The notes beneath the pieces were generated by a model. The model saw only the letters and a program-made list of their open reading frames with translations, ran no database searches and had not been told where the DNA came from. Shown here one piece after another: positions 34,367-43,782 of a DNA stretch of 64,000 bases. Position numbers and translations under genes: made by a program. The stretch's first letter is position 1; every line of letters begins with the position of its first letter. The stretch spans positions 1,245,290-1,309,289 of the forward strand of contig NZ_MAQX01000001.1 of assembly GCF_001682865.1 (NCBI RefSeq), given 5' to 3'. Origin of the DNA: Bacillus sp. FJAT-26390 (lineage in GTDB: Bacteria > Bacillota > Bacilli > Paenibacillales > Paenibacillaceae).

Positions 34367-36408
34367 GACATCACCCGCTTGAACATTTTCTCCAGCTGAT
34401 AGGTCGAAAGATGCACGATGATAGGACGCCCATGCGGGCATGTATACGGCTGCTTGCAATTCGCAAGCCTTGCCAGCAATGTCTCGCCTTCCTCGCGATT
34501 CATCCGGTCATTTGCCTTGATGGATGCTTTGCAGGCGCACATAATGGCGGCTTTCTCGCGCAGCTTGCCGATATCAATGGACTTCCGCTCGGCAATAAGC
34601 AGCTCCGCCATCTCCTCAAGCAAGGACTGCTCCTCGCCCTGCGGCATCCATTCCGGGTAAGAGCGTACGAGAAACGTCTGCGAGCCAAAGGGCTCGAGCT
34701 CTACTCCCGCTTGCGCAAACATAGGAATAAGGTCCCTCAGCTGTGCAGCCTCGCCCGTCGTAAACTCAAGCGTAAGCGGAACGAGCAGCTGCTGGCTTGC
34801 CGCTTCGGGGTGGCCAAATTTATGGAAATAATATTCATAATTAATTCGTTCGTGAGCCGCATGCTGGTCAATCAAATACAGCCCATCCTGCGACTGGGCA
34901 ACGATATAGGTGCCGTGATGCTGCCCGATCCAGTACAGCTCGGGGAATGACGGCTCGCCGCCGGGAGCATCGTCATCGGAAGGCAGCTGCGCAACCGGCG
35001 CTTCAGCCGGAGGCATGTCAGGCAAGCTGACTTCGTTTGCCGATGCGTCGCCTTCTAGACGTTCCGCTTCCAACTGCTCTTGTTGCAAATCAATCTGAGC
35101 AGGCTCTGCCATCGTTTGCTCGGCGACTGTGGATGCCGCTGCTTCAGCCCATGGCGCTGACGCCTCCCGAACAGCTAATGCCTCCATGTTCGGTGAAGGC
35201 GGCGCATACAGCTTCTCAGCCGCATTGCGAGGGACGTATTCACGTTCAATGACCGGCGGCTTATACGATGCTGCATTTGGCTTACTCGATGATTGGGCAG
35301 GCTGAAACGGCTTAAAGGAATCCGCAGCCGGCTCAGGACGGTGGAACGAGATCGCATCTTGCACGAACAAAGGTTTGGAACGCTCCTGCTTGCTGCTCGA
35401 TTCAGGTCCCGGAATATGGCGCTGGCGACCGAGCACCGCTTTAATGGCATCCTCAATCAGCGTGCGTAGCTCCGGCTCCTTGCTGAATCTGACCTCCATC
35501 TTGGATGGGTGAACGTTGACATCAAGCAAGCTGGGATGCATGCCCAGCTCCAATATAGCCAGCGGAAAACGGTTGATCGGCAGCAGCGTATGATAGGCTT
35601 GCAGCAACGATTGGTTAATGGTGTGGCTTCGTATATAACGTCCGTTTACGATCGCGGTTATGCCATTGCGATTGGCGCGTGTCAGCTCAGGCTTCGAGAT
35701 GTAGCCGCGCAGCTCGTAATCGGAAGTCTCCGCTTCAATGGGAAGCATGACCTTCGCCGTATTTGAACCATAAACGGCGGCAATGACTTGCAGCCTATCG
35801 CCTGTTCCAAGCGTTCGCAGTAGCACGTTTCCGTTATGTTTAAACGTAAAGGCGATGCCAGGATGAGCTAGCGCAATCCGGTTAATATAATCGGAAATAT
35901 GGCCAAGCTCCGTTTGGATCGCTTTCATATATTTAAGCCGCGCAGGCGTGTTGTAAAATAAATCGCGCACGGTCATTTCCGTTCCTTGCGGCGCATTTGC
36001 AGGCTCATCAATCGTCACCTTGCCGCCTTCAATCGCGATGCGGCGCGCAAGACCGGTGGACGTCTCCGATGAGATGCATTGCAGCCGCGATACGGCGGCA
36101 ATACTCGGCAGCGCCTCGCCTCTAAAGCCTAAGCTAGCAATGCGAAAGAGATCGCTGCTCGTCGAAATTTTACTCGTCGCATGCCGCTGAAAAGCCGTAA
36201 CGATATCGGACGCCTCGATGCCGTAGCCGTTGTCGATGACCTTAATTAGCGATAGGCCGCCTTCTTCGATCATAATATCTACTGTCGTGCTTCCAGCATC
36301 AACCGCATTCTCGACCAGCTCCTTGACGACCGAAGCCGGTCTCTCGACTACTTCACCCGCCGCGATTTGGTTGGCAAGCTGCTCGTCCAGCACTTTGATT
36401 TTTCCCAT
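34363..36408 (-). CDS. mutL: DNA mismatch repair protein MutL with endonuclease domain
   Basis: 681 residues. GHKL ATPase motifs: ELVENAVDAGST, DNGYGI, and SLGFRGEALPSI. The linker (about 335-470) is long and rich in Pro/Glu/Ala. The C-terminal endonuclease metal motif DQHAAHERINYE fits DQHA(X)2E(X)4E, with ACKAS and CPHGRP completing the site, so this is the nicking type used by organisms without MutH. It works with MutS, 27 bp upstream. GTTGTACG-type regulation is not evident. Confidence 0.96.
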   Translation of the reverse strand: MGKIKVLDEQLANQIAAGEVVERPASVVKELVENAVDAGSTTVDIMIEEGGLSLIKVIDNGYGIEASDIVTAFQRHATSKISTSSDLFRIASLGFRGEALPSIAAVSRLQCISSETSTGLARRIAIEGGKVTIDEPANAPQGTEMTVRDLFYNTPARLKYMKAIQTELGHISDYINRIALAHPGIAFTFKHNGNVLLRTLGTGDRLQVIAAVYGSNTAKVMLPIEAETSDYELRGYISKPELTRANRNGITAIVNGRYIRSHTINQSLLQAYHTLLPINRFPLAILELGMHPSLLDVNVHPSKMEVRFSKEPELRTLIEDAIKAVLGRQRHIPGPESSSKQERSKPLFVQDAISFHRPEPAADSFKPFQPAQSSSKPNAASYKPPVIEREYVPRNAAEKLYAPPSPNMEALAVREASAPWAEAAASTVAEQTMAEPAQIDLQQEQLEAERLEGDASANEVSLPDMPPAEAPVAQLPSDDDAPGGEPSFPELYWIGQHHGTYIVAQSQDGLYLIDQHAAHERINYEYYFHKFGHPEAASQQLLVPLTLEFTTGEAAQLRDLIPMFAQAGVELEPFGSQTFLVRSYPEWMPQGEEQSLLEEMAELLIAERKSIDIGKLREKAAIMCACKASIKANDRMNREEGETLLARLANCKQPYTCPHGRPIIVHLSTYQLEKMFKRVMS

Positions 36409-36435
36409 GGCGTTACCTCTCCCCCTCTCGCATGG

Positions 36436-39135
36436 CTAGTCGTTCAATTTACTCTTCATATCATTTAGCCACTGCATCGCCTGCATAGGCGTTAAATTAA
36501 ACAAGTCAAGCTTGCGCAACTGATCGGCCAGCAGCTCTGCCTTCGGGCTTGCTTTCCGCTTGGCAGGCTCTGCTTCCTTGGCAGCCGCCGGCTCGTCAAA
36601 GATAGAGAGCTGAACGATTCCGCGGGACTCAAGCGCCAGCTCGGCTTGCTTCTTCCCATCCGGTTGTTTGGCAGGAATCTCCTCATACGAATACGCAGAT
36701 TCAGCGAGCGGAGTATTTGCTCTTCCGATCGGTGCCGCCTTTTGCAAATCCAATTCAACCGTTTCATCTAGCAGCTCATATGCTCTGCCGATAATCGACT
36801 GCGGCAAGCCAGCCAGCTGTGCACAATAAATGCCGTAGCTTGTACTGGCCGCACCCGGAATAAGCTTACGCAGAAACGTTACATTATCGCCGCTTTCCTC
36901 GACTGCCATACGTGCATTCGTGAGCGAAGGCAAAGATTCTTCTAAATGAGCCAGCTCATGGAAATGCGTGGATACGAGTGCTTTGCAGCCGATATGATGA
37001 TGCACGTACTCGATAACTGCCTGAGCAATGGCCATGCCTTCGCCCGTTGAGGTGCCGCGGCCCAGCTCGTCAATAATGACAAGACTGTTCGAGGTTGCCT
37101 TCTCGGTCATCAGCTGAATGTCCTTCATCTCCACCATAAACGTACTCTGACCGCCAATAAGATCATCTGCAGCGCCGATTCGGGTGAAAATGCGATCGAT
37201 TAGCGGAATAACAGCAGACCTCGCAGGAACGAAGCAGCCTATTTGGGCCATGATGCAAATGAGCGCCACTTGGCGCATGTAAGTGCTTTTGCCGGCCATA
37301 TTCGGACCCGTAATAAGCAGCATCCACTGCTTGTCCTTATGAAGCTCCGTTCCGTTTGAAATAAATGGCGTTCCATCCATCATCGCTTCAACGACCGGAT
37401 GCTTGCCGTCCTCGATGTGCAAATCATAGCTCTCCGTCACCTTCGGACGAGTAAACCTGCGCTCCGCGCTCACCGTTGCCAATGATTGATAAACATCAAG
37501 CTCGGCAATGATCGCGGCAGCTTTTTGGAGCCTATGCAGATGATGCGATAAATGGTCTCTTAATTCAATGAAGCGCTCATGCTCCAAATCGACCATTTTG
37601 TCCTCCGCTTCAAGAATAAGACGCTCTTTCTCTTTCAGCTCGGGCGTGACGAAGCGCTCTGCATTGGCAAGCGTCTGCTTGCGCTCGTATCTGCCTTCCG
37701 GCAGGCTCGATAGATTCGCTTTGGAAACCTCTAAATAATAGCCGAATATGCGGTTGTAGCCGATTTTCAACGTTTTGATGCCGGTTGCCTCGCGCTCTTG
37801 GCGCTCTAGCTCTGCCAGCCATTTCTTGCCGTTCGTGCTCGCTTCGCGCAATTGGTCCAAATAAGCGTCATAGCCCGCGCGGATCAATCCGCCCTCTCGA
37901 ATCGTAACAGGCGGCTCATCGACAAGTACCGTCTCAATGAGATCAGCCAAATCAGAACAGTTATCCGTCCCGTCAACAAGCGCTTGGAGCACCTTTGATC
38001 CGGATTGCTCACATAACGCTGTAAGCTGCGGAATACGGCGCAGCGAGCTGCGCAGCGCATTCAAATCGCGTCCGTTCGCGCTGCCGAAGGCTACCCTGCC
38101 TACGAGCCTCTCCAGGTCGTAGATCGGCTGAAGCTCGCTGCGAATGTCGTCTCTCAAGATCAAATCAAGGTATAGCGTCTCAACCGCATCCAAGCGGGCT
38201 TCCACGGCAGCGCTGCTTAGCAGCGGCTTGTCAATCCAGCGGCGCAGCAAGCGCGCGCCCATCGACGTCTGCGTGCGATCAAGCAGCCAAAGCAGGGAGC
38301 CTTTTTTGTTGCGGTCGCGCACGGTTTCGGTTAGCTCTAGGTTTCTTCTAGTGTAATGATCCAAAATCATAAACTGATTGGGCTCATAGCTCGTTATTGT
38401 ACGCACATGGCCGAGCGAGCGCTTCTGGGTTTCCTCCAGGTAACCCGTCAGGACGCTAACAGCCTGCAGCCTGGCTCCTGTTACTTTGCCAAGCTCACGC
38501 TCGCCGAACTGCTCGGTCAGCTTGTCCGCAGCCATCGGCTCGCGAGGAGTAAGCAGCAGCTGCTTATTCCAGACCGCTGCCGCTTGGACATGGCTCAGCA
38601 GCTCGCTGTCTCCAACGAGCTCGGAGGGCTGATAGACGTTGATTTCATCGATCAGCGCTTCCATATGCTCTGGGAAAGAGGTTACATAAAGCTCGCCCGT
38701 CGATAGATCGCAAGCGGACAGCCCTAATATGCCGCCAACCCGGACGATGGCAGCGATAAAATTGTTTGTTTTGCCTTCCAGCGCTTTCGATTCCATGACC
38801 GTACCCGGCGTAATTATTCGCACAATCTCCCGGCGCACAACGCCTTTCGCTGCCGCCGGGTCTTCTACCTGCTCGCAGATCGCTACTTTGTAGCCTTTTT
38901 CAACGAGTCTGCTAATATAGTTTTCGGCGGAGTGGTAAGGCACGCCGCACATCGGGATCTTTTGCTCTCCGCCGCCCTCTCGGCCCGTTAACGTAATCTC
39001 CAGCTCGCGGGATGCTGCTATTGCGTCCTCAAAAAACATTTCATAAAAATCGCCTAATCGAAAAAATAAGAAAGCATCCTTCGCTTCTTCTTTAATTGCA
39101 AGATATTGCAAAATCATTGGAGTATATCCAGCCAT
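36436..39135 (-). CDS. mutS: DNA mismatch recognition protein MutS
   Basis: 899 residues from ATG 39135. Mismatch-binding Phe-x-Glu motif in GDFYEMFFED near the N-terminus, clamp and lever regions, and the ABC-type ATPase: TGPNMAGKSTYMRQ (Walker A), STFMVEM (signature), IIDELGRGTST (Walker B) and STHFHEL. A beta-clamp-like C-terminal tail segment (QLSIFDEPAA, consensus QLSLF) is visible. The frame is open to ATG 39165, but GAGGAGG six bases before 39135 makes that the start (MAGYTPMILQY). It heads the repair operon. Confidence 0.96.
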   Translation of the reverse strand: MAGYTPMILQYLAIKEEAKDAFLFFRLGDFYEMFFEDAIAASRELEITLTGREGGGEQKIPMCGVPYHSAENYISRLVEKGYKVAICEQVEDPAAAKGVVRREIVRIITPGTVMESKALEGKTNNFIAAIVRVGGILGLSACDLSTGELYVTSFPEHMEALIDEINVYQPSELVGDSELLSHVQAAAVWNKQLLLTPREPMAADKLTEQFGERELGKVTGARLQAVSVLTGYLEETQKRSLGHVRTITSYEPNQFMILDHYTRRNLELTETVRDRNKKGSLLWLLDRTQTSMGARLLRRWIDKPLLSSAAVEARLDAVETLYLDLILRDDIRSELQPIYDLERLVGRVAFGSANGRDLNALRSSLRRIPQLTALCEQSGSKVLQALVDGTDNCSDLADLIETVLVDEPPVTIREGGLIRAGYDAYLDQLREASTNGKKWLAELERQEREATGIKTLKIGYNRIFGYYLEVSKANLSSLPEGRYERKQTLANAERFVTPELKEKERLILEAEDKMVDLEHERFIELRDHLSHHLHRLQKAAAIIAELDVYQSLATVSAERRFTRPKVTESYDLHIEDGKHPVVEAMMDGTPFISNGTELHKDKQWMLLITGPNMAGKSTYMRQVALICIMAQIGCFVPARSAVIPLIDRIFTRIGAADDLIGGQSTFMVEMKDIQLMTEKATSNSLVIIDELGRGTSTGEGMAIAQAVIEYVHHHIGCKALVSTHFHELAHLEESLPSLTNARMAVEESGDNVTFLRKLIPGAASTSYGIYCAQLAGLPQSIIGRAYELLDETVELDLQKAAPIGRANTPLAESAYSYEEIPAKQPDGKKQAELALESRGIVQLSIFDEPAAAKEAEPAKRKASPKAELLADQLRKLDLFNLTPMQAMQWLNDMKSKLND

Positions 39136-39369
39136 TCCGATCCTCCTCAATAACGTATCTATCATGGCGCTTCGTTCGTTCTGTTATAGTTAATATCATT
39201 AATTACATACGCAAGCCGATTGTGCTGCCCTATCCCACGCAGTAAACATTAGATATTCATTATAACAAGCGGAACAGATGTGCGCCATAACGGAAAACAG
39301 TTTGAATCGGAACAAAAGGTCTGATGTTCGTGGTTAAACAAACAAATACGAAAAAATTAACGGGGTTAA

Positions 39370-40785
39370 CTATAGCGGCAGCCGCCACTTCACGCGGATG
39401 TCCGAGCTTTCATCCCAAGTCGTGCCGCGCCTTGCCGCTTCTAAGAGCGGCTCGATATAGGGAGCAAGCTCGCGGTAGCTGGAAGTGGCGGAGATGGATG
39501 CGGCAAGGCCGTCCAGGCAGCCGGCGAGCTCGGAGCGATCGCCGGCGTAATAGGCTTCGACATACCGCTCCTCGAGAGCCGGTATGTAAGAAAGCTTTAA
39601 TGCTTCGCGGGCGCATAGCAGCGCTAACGCGAAGGAGGCTTTGGCCGCTGCCGGCGAGACGAGCCAGCTCGGCAGCGTCCGGTATTCGAACCCGCCATGC
39701 GGCTGCTGGCGGAAGTCCCCGAGCGTTCCGTACCGGGGACGGCGGGCCCGCCCTGCGGGGTCCTCTACGAGAGCGAGCGGGAATGCCGCGTAGCTGTCGA
39801 GCAGGCGGAGCAAGCGGCTCGTCAGCGGCGCTCCGCTGAGGTGGATATGCCCGCCGAGCGCAAGCCCCGGCACGGGCATGGCTCCTGCGGCCCAGCGCAG
39901 CGCGGGCTCGCTGATCCGGTCGGCGGCGCGCTGCAATAGCCGCCGCACGTTCGCGGCGAGCGCGGCCGGGCTATCCGCCGGCTCGGGCCGCAGCTCGGCG
40001 ACGGGATACAGCAGCCGTCGCCCGACAAGCACGGCGTCGGCACCGGCTGCCCCGCCGACGCCAGCGCCAAAAAACCGCGACGCCGCCGCAACCTTGCCAG
40101 CCGGCGTCACGAGTACAAACTCCGGATCGGCGCCAATAAGCAGCTCCCGATCAGCAGCCCCAGCTCCCGCCGCCGCATGCCAAGCGGCGAATCGCCGCAG
40201 CGATGCCGCCTCCAGCCTCGTATCCCTCAGCTTCGGCCAAGCAGCGCGGACGGCTGTGCGCCCGTCCCCGCCAAGCGCGACCTCGGCCTCACCGATATCG
40301 AGGCCGAGCGTGTACAGCGCAGATATCGCTGTACGAACAACCCGCCGCAGCGCCGGGTCCTCTGGCCAGCCGCCTGTATCCCCTGCCAGCAGCGGCTTGC
40401 TCGGCATGATTTTCCCCATGGCATCGATGCGCTGCATTTCCACCGGCTCCAAATGAACGATGCCAACGCGTAACAAACGCTCGCTCTCAATGGGCGGTCC
40501 GCCGCAAAGCCCCGCACGGCGCCAAATGTGCAGCTTCTCTGCATCCGACTGCTTAGCAGCGATGTGGCCGCTTGCGTTCAGCACCCAAACGCCCGGAAAC
40601 CGGCTGCAGTCAATCGTTCGGGCATCCGACCATGCGATTACCGCATCGCCAGCCGCCACCTCTGTCCACGGCTGGGAACGGAGCGGCTTTCCGCTGCGCT
40701 CTCCCGCAATATCCGGGTCATTTGGGCTATGTGCAACGCTCTCCAGCCGATCGTAGCTGCCTCGCCATATCCACGTCGAAGCCAT
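39370..40785 (-). CDS. Putative COOH-NH2 amidoligase (phiEco32-like type 2)
   Basis: 471 residues, noticeably GC- and Ala/Arg-rich in the middle. The C-terminal half (about 215-460) carries motifs of the glutamine-synthetase-fold amidoligases first noted in phage phiEco32: GADPEFVL, VAELRPEPA, LGGHIHLSG and GGFEYRTLPSWL. The N-terminal half (WVLNASGHIAAKQSDAEK, LGLDIGEAEVAL) faintly recalls an ATP-grasp domain; that is a guess. Such enzymes are thought to join a carboxylate and an amine, e.g. on peptides or proteins. It lies between cotE and mutS; a role in spore coat modification is conjecture. Confidence 0.75.
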   Translation of the reverse strand: MASTWIWRGSYDRLESVAHSPNDPDIAGERSGKPLRSQPWTEVAAGDAVIAWSDARTIDCSRFPGVWVLNASGHIAAKQSDAEKLHIWRRAGLCGGPPIESERLLRVGIVHLEPVEMQRIDAMGKIMPSKPLLAGDTGGWPEDPALRRVVRTAISALYTLGLDIGEAEVALGGDGRTAVRAAWPKLRDTRLEAASLRRFAAWHAAAGAGAADRELLIGADPEFVLVTPAGKVAAASRFFGAGVGGAAGADAVLVGRRLLYPVAELRPEPADSPAALAANVRRLLQRAADRISEPALRWAAGAMPVPGLALGGHIHLSGAPLTSRLLRLLDSYAAFPLALVEDPAGRARRPRYGTLGDFRQQPHGGFEYRTLPSWLVSPAAAKASFALALLCAREALKLSYIPALEERYVEAYYAGDRSELAGCLDGLAASISATSSYRELAPYIEPLLEAARRGTTWDESSDIRVKWRLPL

Positions 40786-40844
40786 CCTGCTTCCCGCCTT
40801 TAATCATTTTTTGCACGAATGTGATACATGCCGTTAAAGATTTC

Positions 40845-40870
40845 AAAAAAAAAGAGGGCTTTCGCCCTCG
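40845..40870 (-). terminator. Terminator of cotE
   Basis: On the minus strand CGAGGGC-GAAA-GCCCTC followed by nine T. A GAAA tetraloop and long U-run make this a textbook terminator, 55 bp after the cotE stop. The amidoligase gene must therefore have its own start signals in the short stretch 40786-40844. Confidence 0.9.
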
Positions 40871-40925
40871 AATTTGCCGCTCCCGCAGCATATGATACCT
40901 TAGACAGTAAAGCTTCCCGGCTTGC

Positions 40926-41489
40926 TTACAGCTCGTCGTCCAGCAAATCTGGATCCAAATCCTCATAATCGTTATCGCCGAGGCTGAACTCCAAATCCTT
41001 GCCGTCCAGGTCGCCGCAACCGCCTGGAAGTACTGCCACGCAAACCTTAGTCTCGGCAACCAGCTCCACCGAAAACTCACGCTCTACCCGAATCACGACG
41101 CCAGAGCCGTTCGAAGAAATATTCGCTTCGATACAGTTCGGCTCCTGAATGACGTCGGCTGACACTTCCACTGTAGAAGGCCGATGTTTCGGATCTACAT
41201 AGGAGAGGTTGACATGCTCGACGTAATGCACGGATTCCTTAGCTACGTCTGTCTGCGAGTTTTTGCTGTACGAATACCAAATGTTGATATCGTAAGTACC
41301 AATTACCTCAATGCCGTCGCCCGAACGAACCGCTTCATACTGATGGTTGATTATCCATGCTCCCAGAATACTGGTCGGATGATGAGGCGGCGTTACGGTA
41401 TGGGTTACAGTGGAAAACTTACGACCTTTGCCGCAGACAGCTTTCGTAATTATTTCTCTGTACTGGAGCTGCTTATCTGCAATAGTCAT
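40926..41489 (-). CDS. cotE: CotE, outer spore coat morphogenetic protein
   Basis: 187 residues. Matches CotE throughout: QYREIITKAVCGKGRKFSTV near the start, HPTSILGAWIINHQYEA, IGTYDINIWYSYSKNSQTDV, EPNCIEANIS, VEREFSVELVAETKVCV, and a strongly acidic C-terminal tail (LDPDLLDDEL) as usual. CotE forms the scaffold on which the outer coat assembles. The frame opens at 41519, but ATG 41489 has GGAGGAGG eight bases upstream. Position just before mutS is conserved with Bacillus. The 400 bp upstream hold the tandem repeats described separately. Confidence 0.95.
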   Translation of the reverse strand: MTIADKQLQYREIITKAVCGKGRKFSTVTHTVTPPHHPTSILGAWIINHQYEAVRSGDGIEVIGTYDINIWYSYSKNSQTDVAKESVHYVEHVNLSYVDPKHRPSTVEVSADVIQEPNCIEANISSNGSGVVIRVEREFSVELVAETKVCVAVLPGGCGDLDGKDLEFSLGDNDYEDLDPDLLDDEL

Positions 41490-41563
41490 TGATTTAACCT
41501 CCTCCATACAATCATTCATTTAAAGTGTATGCAGGACATTCGTCTAGGGTGACTGTTTATTTT

Positions 41564-41862
41564 CTCGAAATATAAGATTATATAAGTTTCATACTTATAG
41601 CGATCCATATAGATCTTTGCGTAGCGTATACTAGACCGCCCAAGGCCTTCATATAGCCGTTACGCTCAAAATATAAGAATACATAAGTCTCACCCTTATA
41701 CCGATGCTTATATTTCTCAGCTATACGTATGCTGCGCCGTCTTAGTAGACGTCAGCCGTATACGTTCTGAATACGAGATATTATAGGTTTATTCCTATAA
41801 ATACGCTTGTATTCCTACGTGATACGATAGCTGCGTCTCCCTTGCCGCCACAGCCGTATACG
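41564..41862. repeat. Three degenerate tandem copies of a ~100-bp hairpin unit
   Basis: Units at 41564-41664 (101 bp), 41665-41764 (100 bp) and 41765-41862 (98 bp). Each starts YTCNNAATAYRAG and ends GCCGTATACG (GCCGTTACG in the first). An inner hairpin occurs at the same place in all: 41581-41587/41593-41599 (TATAAGT/ACTTATA), 41683-41687/41695-41699 (ATAAG/CTTAT), and 41781-41787/41794-41800 (TTATAGG/CCTATAA). An outer stem is clear in units 2 and 3: AAATATAAG/CTTATATTT (41669-41677, 41707-41715) and GAATACGAG/CTTGTATTC (41769-41777, 41806-41814). Paired bases change together. No reading frame; it fills the gap between cotE and the exporter gene. Confidence 0.8.
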
Positions 41863-41895
41863 CTTGCCTTCGCAACGAATTTTTCCCTTTACATT

Positions 41896-42864
41896 CTATG
41901 GCAGAAGTTCGGACGACATGACTTTTCTTTTTTTTAATCGCTTTGCAATGGCTAAATACCGCTCCAGCTCGCGCAGCAGCATGAGAAGCGAAGCGCGTAC
42001 CTCGAACTCATCGCGTGTTTTCGGCAGCTCCATCGCTTGGAATGATTGCGCCAGCCTATCGTGCCGGTCCTCCACATTGCCTTTGTACACATCTGATTTC
42101 ACGTCGCTCGAGAGCTGATCCAGCAAATCCGCAATCATGACCGCCTGCGGGAATTTCTGATAGACGAATGCGAGCTCAACGAGCATTTGCTGCACCGATT
42201 CAAGCTGCTGCCTGCGCATCTCGAAATAGGTCGACCAATATTCCTCTTGGCCCCATAGCCGATTTTCCCGATTGCGGACGGATTGGTGCGCGCCGTCTTC
42301 AATAGCTGAGTAGGCTTCCAATATTTCGCCGCCATTCCATACATGTGCCGGATTGCGCAGCGTGAACGCCATTTCTTGAAAAATAACGCCGAAGTTATGC
42401 TCGATCGCTGAACGGTAATCGTTAAGGCGATGCTCATCCTTCGGCATGTATATGATGTTCACGATCGTTGCCCAGCCAAGGCCGGCGAATAGCAGCATAA
42501 TCTCGTTGCCGATAATCCCCGTCGTCACCTCGCCGCGGTTGAATAGATGGAAGACGATAACGGAGCTTGTAACGATGCCGTCCTTCAATTGAAAACGCGA
42601 CAATACTGGAAAGGTGATGAGAATAAAGACGGCAACCGCCCAAATGTGAAAGCCGAACAAGGTGAAAATAAGCGATGCAAAAAAAAGTCCGAGCACCGAG
42701 GCGATAAATCGCACAAATGCGCTCTTCAGCCCTTTCATCCGCGTCACTTCAACGCCGAGAATAGCAAGAATCCCGGCGCCGAGCGGCGGCTCAAGCCCAA
42801 AATATACGGCAGTATAGATGGCTGCGATGGCGGCTAACGCCGTTTTGATAATACGAATGCCCAT
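41896..42864 (-). CDS. Aromatic acid exporter (ArAE/YgaE-type) membrane protein
   Basis: 322 residues. About five to six N-terminal helices (residues 1-145), starting MGIRIIKTALAAIAAIYTAVY and with GAGILAILGVEVTRMKGLKSA, the signature of the Gram-positive ArAE_1 family, then a cytoplasmic alpha-helical half (about 150-322). Related proteins export aromatic carboxylic acids or are of unknown substrate. Monocistronic by layout, 38 bp after the permease start region of the next operon upstream. Substrate not known. Confidence 0.85.
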   Translation of the reverse strand: MGIRIIKTALAAIAAIYTAVYFGLEPPLGAGILAILGVEVTRMKGLKSAFVRFIASVLGLFFASLIFTLFGFHIWAVAVFILITFPVLSRFQLKDGIVTSSVIVFHLFNRGEVTTGIIGNEIMLLFAGLGWATIVNIIYMPKDEHRLNDYRSAIEHNFGVIFQEMAFTLRNPAHVWNGGEILEAYSAIEDGAHQSVRNRENRLWGQEEYWSTYFEMRRQQLESVQQMLVELAFVYQKFPQAVMIADLLDQLSSDVKSDVYKGNVEDRHDRLAQSFQAMELPKTRDEFEVRASLLMLLRELERYLAIAKRLKKRKVMSSELLP

Positions 42865-42902
42865 GAAATAACCTCGCGTACGATAAGATTTATTTCTACA
42901 TC

Positions 42903-43763
42903 CTACCGCTCGCGCCAGCCTTCCGTCAACCGCCGCTCAAGGGCGGCAACCAGCTGGTACATAACCGTTGCAACTACCGCGATAACGATCAAGCTGGACA
43001 ATACCAGCGTAAAGTTGAAAACCTGAAACCCATAAATAATCAAATAGCCAAGACCCAGCTTCGCAACGAGAAACTCGCCAACGATGACGCCGATCCATGC
43101 CAGACCGACATTTACCTTTAAAGTAGATATGATGACGGGGAACGATCCTGGCAAAATGACAAGCTTGAACAGCTGCAATCGGGAGGCTCCGAACAGCCTG
43201 ACAACCTTGATGTAGCCCGTATCGATTTCCCGAAAACGATTGTATATATTTAATGTCGTGATAATAACGGTAACCGACAACGTAATTGCCACGATCGACA
43301 TAAAGCCCGGTCCTAGCCCTACGATAAAGATCGGGCCAAGCGCCACCTTCGGCATGCTGTTAAGCACGACTAAATAAGGATCAAACACGCGAGACAAAAA
43401 CGGGAACCACCAAAGTGCCGCCGCTATCGCAGTGCCTAGAAGCGTGCCCAGCACAAACCCGACGATCGTTTCGGTGACGGTCATCCCGACATGCGGCCAA
43501 ATCGAGCCGTCCACCATCGTCTTCCAAAGCTGCAAAAACATTTTGGACGGATAGCTGAACAGCAGCGGATCGATCCAATTATTGCGTCCGGCTGCTTCCC
43601 ATAGGCTAACGAACAAGAGGAGAAGAACGGCCTGAGCAGCGATTACAGCAGCCGTTACACGCCGCTTCTGCGATTTAAAACGGGTATGAAGGTCGCTCAT
43701 CCAATCGCGACGATCGTCCTGAATACCCGATATAGCAGCCTCATCCTGCTTATCCGTCTTCAT
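42903..43763 (-). CDS. NitT/TauT-type ABC transporter permease
   Basis: 286 residues from ATG 43763. About six helices and the permease signature GASRLQLFKLVILPGSFPVIIS with the EAA-like loop. The frame opens at GTG 43799 inside the ATPase gene, but ATG 43763 follows AAAGGGACGGGACGG and fits better. Forms the membrane channel of an importer with the ATPase and lipoprotein encoded upstream. Families of this type take up nitrate, sulfonates, thiamine precursors or riboflavin; which one is not shown. Confidence 0.88.
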   Translation of the reverse strand: MKTDKQDEAAISGIQDDRRDWMSDLHTRFKSQKRRVTAAVIAAQAVLLLLFVSLWEAAGRNNWIDPLLFSYPSKMFLQLWKTMVDGSIWPHVGMTVTETIVGFVLGTLLGTAIAAALWWFPFLSRVFDPYLVVLNSMPKVALGPIFIVGLGPGFMSIVAITLSVTVIITTLNIYNRFREIDTGYIKVVRLFGASRLQLFKLVILPGSFPVIISTLKVNVGLAWIGVIVGEFLVAKLGLGYLIIYGFQVFNFTLVLSSLIVIAVVATVMYQLVAALERRLTEGWRER

Positions 43764-43782
43764 CCGTCCCGTCCCTTTGTGA

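Noticed and set aside
39878..40456. 192-codon plus-strand frame opposite the amidoligase gene
   Set aside because: It mirrors a G+C-rich gene on the other strand, has no ribosome site and a biased Ser/Ala/Pro composition typical of antisense frames.
41564..41862. CRISPR array
   Set aside because: Repeats are three contiguous diverged 100-bp units without identical short repeats or unique spacers.
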